Source: Micromonospora_I sp040659735
GTDB taxonomy: Bacteria; Actinomycetota; Actinomycetes; Mycobacteriales; Micromonosporaceae
Direction of reading: 5' to 3'
Assembly: GCF_040659735.1 (NCBI RefSeq)
Contig: NZ_JBFANZ010000015.1
Location: 1 to 64,000, forward strand
DNA: 64,000 nucleotides
The notes beneath the pieces are model-generated. The model did not search any database. It was not told the DNA's origin and worked only from the letters and a program-made list of their open reading frames with translations. The first letter of the stretch is position 1. Each line of letters begins with the position of its first letter. This document shows, piece after piece, positions 58,582 to 64,000 of the stretch. The translations under genes were made by a program, and so were the position numbers.

Positions 58582-59610
58582 ATGCGTATCGGCGTGCTCA
58601 CCGGCGGCGGCGACTGCCCAGGTCTGAACGCGGTGATCCGAGCGGTGGTGCGTAAAGGCGTCGCTGAGTACGGACACGAGTTCATCGGCTTCCGCGACGG
58701 CTGGCGGGGTCCGTTGGAGGGGGTCAGCAAGCCCCTCGGCATCGCGGAGGTCCGGGGCATCCTGCCCCGCGGCGGCACCATCCTCGGCTCGTCGCGCACC
58801 AACCCGTTCAAGATTGACGGCGGCGTCGAGAAGATCAAGACCAATCTCGCGGAGCAGGGCGTCGACGCGCTGGTCGCGATCGGCGGCGAGGACACCCTGG
58901 GGGTCGCGACCAAGCTGCACGAGCTCGGCGTCAACGTCGTCGGGGTGCCGAAGACGATCGACAACGACCTCGGCGCGACGGACTACACCTTCGGCTTCGA
59001 CACCGCGGTCAACATCGCGATGGAGGCGATCGACCGCCTGCACACCACGGCGGAGAGCCACCACCGCACGCTGGTCGTCGAGGTGATGGGGCGGCACGCC
59101 GGCTGGATCGCCCTGCACGCCGGGCTCGCCGGCGGCGCCAACGTGATCCTTCTGCCGGAACGGCCGTTCGATGTGGACCAGGTCGCGGGCTACGTCGAGA
59201 AGCGCTTCCAGCACCAGTACGCCCCGATCGTGGTGGTCTCCGAGGGCGCCCACCCGATGGAGGGCCAGATGGTGGTGCAACACCAGCAGCTGGATTCGTT
59301 CGGCCACGTGCGTCTCGGCGGCATCGGCCAGTGGCTGGCCGAGCAGATCGAAGCGAAGACCGGCAAGGAGGCCCGCACGGTCGTGCTCGGCCACATCCAG
59401 CGCGGTGGCACGCCGACGGCGTTCGACCGGGTGCTCGCCACCCGGCTCGGGCTGCACGCGATCGACGCCGCGCACGAGGGTGACTGGGGCAAGATGGTCG
59501 CCATGCAGGGCACGGACATCGTGCGGGTGCCGTTGGCCGAGGCGACGCGCGAGCTGAAGACCGTGCCGCTGGAGCGCTACAACGAGGCCGAGGTCTTCTT
59601 CGGCAGCTGA
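58582..59610 (+). CDS. pfkA: 6-phosphofructokinase with PPi-type active site
   Basis: 342 residues. GVLTGGGDCPGLNAVIRAVV, IGGEDTLG, VPKTIDNDLGATDYTFGFDT, EVMGRHAGWIALHAGLAG and GHIQRGGTPTAFDRVLATRL are typical. Position 104 is Asp and 124 is Lys, the residues that in PPi-dependent enzymes replace the Gly104/Gly124 of ATP-dependent E. coli PFK. It therefore probably uses pyrophosphate, reversibly. ATG 58582 has GGAGG eleven nt upstream. Confidence 0.93.
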   Translation: MRIGVLTGGGDCPGLNAVIRAVVRKGVAEYGHEFIGFRDGWRGPLEGVSKPLGIAEVRGILPRGGTILGSSRTNPFKIDGGVEKIKTNLAEQGVDALVAIGGEDTLGVATKLHELGVNVVGVPKTIDNDLGATDYTFGFDTAVNIAMEAIDRLHTTAESHHRTLVVEVMGRHAGWIALHAGLAGGANVILLPERPFDVDQVAGYVEKRFQHQYAPIVVVSEGAHPMEGQMVVQHQQLDSFGHVRLGGIGQWLAEQIEAKTGKEARTVVLGHIQRGGTPTAFDRVLATRLGLHAIDAAHEGDWGKMVAMQGTDIVRVPLAEATRELKTVPLERYNEAEVFFGS

Positions 59611-59630
59611 CCGACCAAGGCCGACCCCGT

Positions 59631-59688
59631 CGATCAAGGGCAAACTCCCACGGTCTGATCTTCAATCGTGTGAACTAACCCTTGATCG
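59631..59688 (+). repeat. 58-bp dispersed palindromic element, copy D, with third arm
   Basis: CGATCAAGGG (59631-59640) and CCCTTGATCG (59679-59688); the flanks extend it to a perfect 16-bp stem (59625-59640 / 59679-59694). The third arm AAGTCCTTGATCGACGG is at 59695-59711. Between pfkA and proC. Confidence 0.88.
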
Positions 59689-59755
59689 ACGGGGAAGTCC
59701 TTGATCGACGGAGGCCGCGGCGGGGTCGTGGCGGTGATCAGCGGGGGTGCGGAAC

Positions 59756-60610
59756 GTGAATGAGGGGACGGACGCGGTCATGCCGGGAGTAGTGGTGCCG
59801 GGAGCGCACACGGTCGCGGTGATCGGCACCGGAAAGATCGGCGAGCTGATGCTCTCCGGGCTGCTGCGCGCGGGCTGGCCGGCCGCCAAGCTGCTCGCCA
59901 CCGCCCGCCGGGAGGAGCGCGCCGCCGAACTGGGCGCCCGCTACGGCGTACGCATGGTCGACAACTTCACCGCGGTCGACGAGGCGGAGGTGCTCGCGAT
60001 CGCGGTCAAGCCGCAGGACGCCGCCGGTCTGCTGGACGAGATCGGCCCGAAGGTCCCCGCCGACAAGCTGGTGATCTCGCTCTGCGCCGGCCTGCCGACC
60101 AGCTTCTTCAACCGCCGGCTCCCCGACGGGACCCCGGTCGTCCGGGTCATGACCAACACCCCGGCGCTCGTCGACGAGGCGATGACCGCGATCTCCGCCG
60201 GCCCGCACGCGACCGCGGCGCACCTGATGCTCGCCGAGGAGATGTTCAAGCCGCTCGGCGCCACCATCCGGGTGCCCGAGTCGCAGCAGGACGCCGTCAC
60301 GGCGCTCTCCGGATCCGGCCCGGCCTACTTCTACCTGCTGGTCGAGGCGATGATCGACGCCGGCATCCTGCTCGGGCTGCCGCGTCAGGTGGCGCACGAT
60401 CTGATCGTGCAGACCGCGATCGGTTCGGCGGTCATGCTGCGTGACTCCGGCGAACACCCGGTCAAGCTGCGCGAGGCGGTCACATCGCCCGCCGGCACCA
60501 CCATCTCCGCCATCCGCGAGCTGGAAAACCACGGGGTCCGCGCGGCGCTGCTCGCCGCGTTGGAGGCCGCCCGGGACCGGGCGCGGGAGCTGGCCGAGCA
60601 GAACCTCTAA
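59756..60610 (+). CDS. proC: Pyrroline-5-carboxylate reductase
   Basis: About 284 residues. The NADPH site VAVIGTGKIGELMLSGLLRA, the catalytic-domain motif AVKPQDAAGLLDEI, VRVMTNTPALVDEAMTA and the signature SGSGPAYFYLLVEAMIDAG are complete. It reduces P5C to proline. GTG 59756 has a GGGGG eight nt upstream; GTG 59747 and ATG 59780 are alternatives. Confidence 0.93.
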   Translation: MNEGTDAVMPGVVVPGAHTVAVIGTGKIGELMLSGLLRAGWPAAKLLATARREERAAELGARYGVRMVDNFTAVDEAEVLAIAVKPQDAAGLLDEIGPKVPADKLVISLCAGLPTSFFNRRLPDGTPVVRVMTNTPALVDEAMTAISAGPHATAAHLMLAEEMFKPLGATIRVPESQQDAVTALSGSGPAYFYLLVEAMIDAGILLGLPRQVAHDLIVQTAIGSAVMLRDSGEHPVKLREAVTSPAGTTISAIRELENHGVRAALLAALEAARDRARELAEQNL

Positions 60611-60650
60611 TAGGTTCATTCATGTTTCACCCCCTTCCCACCGGGGATGC

Positions 60651-60681
60651 CGCGCTACTACCTTCACCACAACGAGTAGCG
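60651..60681. promoter_or_regulatory. Inverted repeat CGCTACT / AGTAGCG
   Basis: CGCTACT and AGTAGCG, a 7-bp inverted repeat with a 17-nt centre, lie about 26 bp before the membrane-protein gene at 60707, in the position of an operator. Confidence 0.35.
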
Positions 60682-60706
60682 ATATCGGCACTCTCGGAGG
60701 TGGATC

Positions 60707-61072
60707 ATGCGGCGTCCAGCGATCATCCTCGGCATTGTGGCGGCGGCGCTGATGGTCTCCGCTCCGGCATCGGCCTTCGCTCACGACAAGGCCACCAACC
60801 CGGCCCTGCACGCCGCGCTGGACGTGCTCGTACTCGCCGTGGTCACCGCGCCGCTCTGGACCGCGTACCTCTGGGGTGGCCGTCGGCGCGGACTGCTGCT
60901 GGCGCTGGTCGCCATGGTCCAGGCGCCGGTCGCGGTGATCGCCTTCGTGCCGATCGTCCACCCGCTGGTGCACGCGGTCTCGCTCGTCCTGGCGCTCGGC
61001 CTGACGGTCGCGTCTCTGATCTTCGTACGCCGGTCCGCGCCTTCCCCCGCGGCCGCGTCGGAGCCGGTCTAG
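60707..61072 (+). CDS. Small membrane protein with signal peptide
   Basis: 121 residues. A signal peptide (RRPAIILGIVAAALMVSA, cleavage after ASAFA) is followed by DKATNPALHA and three hydrophobic segments (LDVLVLAVVTAPLW, LLLALVAMVQAPVAVIAFVP, VSLVLALGLTVASLIFV). No family recognised. ATG 60707 has GGAGG six nt upstream. Histidines at residues near 26 and 80-90 are possible ligands. Confidence 0.8.
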   Translation: MRRPAIILGIVAAALMVSAPASAFAHDKATNPALHAALDVLVLAVVTAPLWTAYLWGGRRRGLLLALVAMVQAPVAVIAFVPIVHPLVHAVSLVLALGLTVASLIFVRRSAPSPAAASEPV

Positions 61073-61074
61073 CG

Positions 61075-61144
61075 GCGTGTCCGGCTGATCGTGCCGGATT
61101 GCCGTCCGGGCCCGTTTCGCGGCGGGTTGGTCGGCCGGACACGC
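61075..61144. terminator. Inverted repeat between converging genes
   Basis: GCGTGTCCGGC (61075-61085) and GCCGGACACGC (61134-61144) form an 11-bp stem with a 48-nt loop. Confidence 0.4.
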
Positions 61145-61171
61145 GCTAACGGCTCCCGGGGCAATGTGGAT

Positions 61172-61576
61172 CTACGGCGTCACCGGTGCCGGCGGCGGCA
61201 CGCCGGGATCCGCCCTCCCCCTCGGTACGGCGGGTGGGCGACCGGGTGCGGTCGGCAGCACATGGCCGTTGATCGTCAGCGCCGTCACCCGCCCGCCGTC
61301 GCGAGCCTTCGCAACCGGGGGACAGCCCGGCCGGGGCGGCCCCCACGATCCGTCGGAACGGCGCAGCGCGGTGAACCGGCAGTGCGGTTCGCCGACGTAC
61401 CCCCACGCCATGAAGAGCTCGACCCCGGCGTAGCGGTAGACGCCGACGGTCCGCACCCGCGACCCGGCCGCGCGGCGGTGGAACGTGGCCGACAGACCCG
61501 GCACGACCACGCCCTCAAGATCGACATCGGTCACGACCTTGTGCGGCCGATACTCCGACAGATCCGGCAGGGTCAC
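61172..61576 (-). CDS. Hypothetical protein
   Basis: 134 residues: TLPDLSEYRPHKVVTDVDLE, VVPGLSATFHRRAAGS, VYRYAGVELFMAWGYVGE and a C-terminal Pro-rich tail. No family recognised. GTG 61576 has GGAGG very close (3 nt), so the start is tentative. It lies 91 bp downstream of the CU044_5270-like gene on the same strand; sharing its operon is possible. Confidence 0.5.
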   Translation of the reverse strand: MTLPDLSEYRPHKVVTDVDLEGVVVPGLSATFHRRAAGSRVRTVGVYRYAGVELFMAWGYVGEPHCRFTALRRSDGSWGPPRPGCPPVAKARDGGRVTALTINGHVLPTAPGRPPAVPRGRADPGVPPPAPVTP

Positions 61577-61667
61577 ATGCCTCCAACGAGTCGCCCCTAC
61601 GGCGCGACGCGACCGCCGACGCCGGCGATGAGCGGTGGGCGGTTGCGCCTCCGTTTCCGGGACGTCG

Positions 61668-62675
61668 TCAGCCGAGCACGTCCGTGTGACCCCGTTCCAG
61701 GTACACCGTCGACCACGTGACGACACCCGCGGCGGTGGCGTCACCGACGCCGCTGGCCAGGACCTCCCCGGTCTGCGGGTCGATGAGCAGATACTCCCGG
61801 CCCTGGTCGCCGGGGCTCGGCTGAGGACTCCGGCCACCGCCGGCCGAGACCGCGATGCCGCTGCGTCCGGCGGGATCGGTCTGTTCGCCGCGGCAGGTCA
61901 CCCCCTCCGTTCCGGCGAGGAACCGCAGCACAGCAGCCCGGTGCGCAGAGTCCAGAACCCGCTGGCTGTTCAGGCCCGCGACGCCGACGAGCGCCTGCGA
62001 CGGACCGTTCTCCCGCGGTTGGTACAGCGCCTGCTCCATCGCTGCCGGATTCGCGGCGGGCAACACGGTGACGGTGAAGTCTCCGGAGCGTAGGTCCTTC
62101 GTCTCGCTACCCGCCTTCGGCCCGATATCCGGGTGCTGGGCGTAGAAACTCCGCGACGCCTCGTCCGGGTACGTCGGCGCCCCGCGAACGACGCGCATGC
62201 GTCCCGACCCGTCGGCCGCGAGCCACTGCGATGTCTCATGGCTGAACAGTGCCGTGGCGACGCCGGTGGGTCTACCCGGCATCTGGATCTGATAGCCGCT
62301 GTGCCCTGTCATGTGGAGGTACTCATACCGTCCGGTCCGCCCGTCGTACGACGTGGCTCGCAGACCGTCCGCGATCGGCGTCAGGCAGTCGGCCGGGACC
62401 CGGGTGGTATCCGGAACGATGGAGGGCGCGGGCGATCCGGGCGGTCCGGGGGTGGGCTGCAGGACCGTGATCGCGGTCGCCACGACAACGATGGCGCCGC
62501 AGGCGGCACCGACGACGGCGAGCCGCGAACCCCGTGGCCGCGCCGGCACGACAGCGGCGTGGGGAGTGATGTCGGCGCGGGCGAGTAGGAGGAGCGCCTC
62601 GACATCACCGGCCCCCACCTGCGCCCCACGCGCCGGGTCAGCCGCTTCAAGTAGTTCCCGCACCCGCTTGCTCAT
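61668..62675 (-). CDS. CU044_5270-like membrane-anchored protein, partner of ECF sigma
   Basis: 335 residues. A cytoplasmic N-terminal region of about 50 residues is followed by one membrane helix (LAVVGAACGAIVVVATAITV) and a large extracytoplasmic domain (GRYEYLHMTGHSGYQIQM, EYLLIDPQTGEVLASGV). This matches the group that follows ECF sigma genes in actinomycetes and may act as anti-sigma factor or sensor. ATG 62675 overlaps the sigma gene stop (ATGA). Confidence 0.82.
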   Translation of the reverse strand: MSKRVRELLEAADPARGAQVGAGDVEALLLLARADITPHAAVVPARPRGSRLAVVGAACGAIVVVATAITVLQPTPGPPGSPAPSIVPDTTRVPADCLTPIADGLRATSYDGRTGRYEYLHMTGHSGYQIQMPGRPTGVATALFSHETSQWLAADGSGRMRVVRGAPTYPDEASRSFYAQHPDIGPKAGSETKDLRSGDFTVTVLPAANPAAMEQALYQPRENGPSQALVGVAGLNSQRVLDSAHRAAVLRFLAGTEGVTCRGEQTDPAGRSGIAVSAGGGRSPQPSPGDQGREYLLIDPQTGEVLASGVGDATAAGVVTWSTVYLERGHTDVLG

Positions 62676-63211
62676 CGCGCTCCTCCCAGCTGGCTGATGA
62701 TCGAAGGGGTCGGTTCGGATCGCTCCCGCACCATCGCGGTGAGCCGCCGCCGTGCCCGGTGCAGCCGCACCTTGGCCGTGGCCGGACCGCAGCCCAGGAC
62801 CAGCGCCGCCTCGCCCACCGACAACTGCTCCCAGCCGACCAGCCGCAAGATCTCTTGATCGTCGTCGGACAGGCGGAAGAGCGCCGAACGCACGTCGACC
62901 AGCCGCACGACGCCGTCATGCCGGTCCAGCGCGACCGTCTCGGTCAGTTCCACGGACGGGGGTACGGCCCGCTGCGCCCGCCAATGGTTGGCCAGCACTC
63001 GACGGGCGACCCCGTACAGCCAGGGAAGGGTCCGCGCCGGCACCTCCCACCGGCGCCGCCAGGTCACCAGGAACACCTCCTGGGCCAGTTCCTCGGCCGC
63101 CGTCGGGCCGTCGAGCCGGCGCAGGCCATAGCGCACGACGTCCGGATAGTGCCGCGCGTAGAGCCCGCGGAACCAGTCCGTCTCCCGGTCGTTGACTTCC
63201 CTCATACCCAT
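62672..63211 (-). CDS. ECF-type RNA polymerase sigma factor
   Basis: 179 residues. Region 2: ARHYPDVVRYGLRRLDGPTA, AEELAQEVFLVTWRRRWEVP and TLPWLYGVARRVLANHWRAQ; region 4: LVGWEQLSVGEAALVLGCGP, TAKVRLHRARRRL. ATG 63211 or 63205 is the likely start; no ribosome binding site is visible. It is translationally coupled to the following membrane protein. Target promoters cannot be inferred here. Confidence 0.92.
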   Translation of the reverse strand: MGMREVNDRETDWFRGLYARHYPDVVRYGLRRLDGPTAAEELAQEVFLVTWRRRWEVPARTLPWLYGVARRVLANHWRAQRAVPPSVELTETVALDRHDGVVRLVDVRSALFRLSDDDQEILRLVGWEQLSVGEAALVLGCGPATAKVRLHRARRRLTAMVRERSEPTPSIISQLGGAR

Positions 63212-63353
63212 ACTTGTGTCAGCCGCCGGCCGGACGTTACGGACCGCATGGTCAATTTTCCGGAGCACGCGCAGCGGCCTGCACAGCTCGGGCGATCGAC
63301 TCAGGTACGGCTATCCCGGCACAGTGGGGGCAAATGCACCCGGCCGGATGGAC

Positions 63354-63359
63354 CATACT
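63354..63359 (+). promoter_or_regulatory. -10-like CATACT for leaderless DUF2203 gene
   Basis: CATACT is 7 nt upstream of GTG 63367; no Shine-Dalgarno. Confidence 0.4.
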
Positions 63360-63366
63360 GGCGGGC

Positions 63367-63717
63367 GTGTTCACCCTCGCCCAGGCGCGCCACCTGATGG
63401 CGACGCTGCGCCCCCGGATAGATGAGCTGATCAACCTCCGCGCGGACCTGACCGAGTTGCGGGCCGACCTCGCCGACGGCGGCACCAGCCCGCTCGGCGG
63501 AGTGCCCGAGGTCAAGGCGCTGGAGGCCCGGATCTACGCGATTCTGGAGGAGCTCAACGGGCACGACATCCAGGTCAAGGGCTTCGCGCCGATGCTGCTG
63601 GACTTCTCCGGCGAACGCGACGGACGACCCGTGCTCTGGTGCTGGCTGGAGGGGGACGAGGAGATCCGGTGGTACCACCGGGTCGAGTGCGGCTTCTCCG
63701 GCCGCCGCCCGGTCTGA
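63367..63717 (+). CDS. DUF2203 family protein
   Basis: 116 residues: FTLAQARHLMATLRPRIDEL, a charged coiled-coil-like segment, EARIYAILEELNGHDIQVKG and the diagnostic LLDFSGERDGRPVLWCWLEG followed by YHRVECGFSGRRPV. This is DUF2203, widespread and uncharacterised. GTG 63367 is 7 nt after CATACT. It diverges from the ECF sigma gene. Confidence 0.88.
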   Translation: MFTLAQARHLMATLRPRIDELINLRADLTELRADLADGGTSPLGGVPEVKALEARIYAILEELNGHDIQVKGFAPMLLDFSGERDGRPVLWCWLEGDEEIRWYHRVECGFSGRRPV

Positions 63718-63721
63718 CCCG

Positions 63722-64000
63722 TCAGGGCGTAACGCCCGGAAGGCGGCGGCTGCGCCAGTGGGCGACCGTCTCGATCAGCGCGTCCCACGGCACGAACGGC
63801 GGCGCGTCGCCGGTGGCGAGACGTCCGGGGTCGAAGAGCACGCTGACCCGCCAGGACCGCAACCGCGCGACGCTCTCGGTGAAGGCCGGATGCCGGGCCA
63901 ACGCCGCGGTGGGCGTCGGCGCGGCCGCGAGCGGCAGACCGAGGCCGACCGCTTCGTTGAGCAGGCCGAGCGCGAGCGTGTCGCTCGCTCCGTACGCCCA
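63722..64000 (-). CDS. Flavoprotein-like protein, C-terminal part only
   Basis: 92 codons of the C-terminal end are visible, extending past the right edge: WAYGASDTLALGLLNEAVGL, then ARLRSWRVSVLFDPGRLA and DALIETVAHWRSRRLPGVTP. This resembles the C-terminus of flavoproteins of the phosphopantothenoylcysteine decarboxylase fold, but the FMN site is outside the window. It converges with DUF2203, with 4 bp between stops. Confidence 0.65.
   Translation of the reverse strand, partial: WAYGASDTLALGLLNEAVGLGLPLAAAPTPTAALARHPAFTESVARLRSWRVSVLFDPGRLATGDAPPFVPWDALIETVAHWRSRRLPGVTP

Noticed and set aside
61091..61720. Plus-strand ORF opposite the hypothetical gene at 61172
   Set aside because: Arg/Pro/His-rich, no start signal; the minus frame has better composition.

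Overview
The window is very GC-rich chromosomal DNA from an actinomycete. Gene content (bcc-aa3 respiratory supercomplex with a di-haem QcrC, a PimB-type phosphatidylinositol mannosyltransferase, RNase AS, DUF574 and DUF3043 proteins), heavy GTG/TTG start use and many TAnnnT-type leaderless starts point to a Micromonospora-like member of the Micromonosporaceae. The family level is inference. I see no prophage, insertion sequence, CRISPR array, rRNA or credible tRNA. From about 9.5 to 58.3 kb the gene set recalls the conserved mycobacterial block around glycerate kinase - ErpA - PfkB kinase - ctaC/ctaF - qcrCAB - ctaE - trpD - exonuclease - pimB - acyl-CoA ligase - SRPBCC protein - acyltransferase - RNase AS, interrupted by lineage-specific genes.

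Layout. 1-6.0 kb: a Pro-rich repeat protein leaving the left edge, a three-gene ABC-2 exporter, and a divergent XRE-cupin regulator / AzlCD exporter pair. 6.1-12.4 kb: DUF3043 protein, MurA, NadA, glycerate kinase, ErpA, PfkB-family kinase. 12.5-21.7 kb: a cysteine desulfurase-TusA pair beside the terminal respiratory chain (ctaC-ctaF, qcrC-qcrA-qcrB, ctaE, ctaG-like); ctaD is absent. 21.8-34.4 kb: receiver-like protein, trpD, hydrolase, Lrp-like sensor, nucleotidyltransferase-Nudix pair, short RSH enzyme, DEDDh/GIY-YIG nuclease, NYN protein, M48 protease and PimB. 34.4-42.7 kb: GGDEF-EAL protein, DUF574 methyltransferase, thioredoxin-DUF4395 pair, a NarL-type two-component system and an acyl-CoA ligase. 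42.8-51.8 kb: SRPBCC protein, ROK glucokinase, EEP phosphatase, flavin monooxygenase coupled to a hydrolase lacking its serine, OtsA, membrane protein, PlsC-like acyltransferase. 51.8-64 kb: a 1267-residue cyclase/AAA/TPR regulator, a small WAGPT-repeat protein, Crp regulator, a phosphotransferase lacking its catalytic loop, RNase AS, a PPi-type phosphofructokinase, ProC, an ECF sigma operon, DUF2203 and a flavoprotein leaving the right edge.

The least ordinary signals are: a dispersed palindromic element found four times, each exactly 58 bp between arm ends, always in 3' intergenic DNA (12393, 15474, 31397, 59631); a series of leaderless promoter/start arrangements; two degenerate enzymes (Gly111 in the hydrolase at 47554, the missing HGD loop in the kinase at 57055); the Asp104/Lys124 pair that marks the phosphofructokinase as PPi-type; and the WAGPT-repeat protein whose promoter lies inside the 5' end of the divergent cyclase/AAA gene. 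I found no wholly new defence or biosynthetic system.
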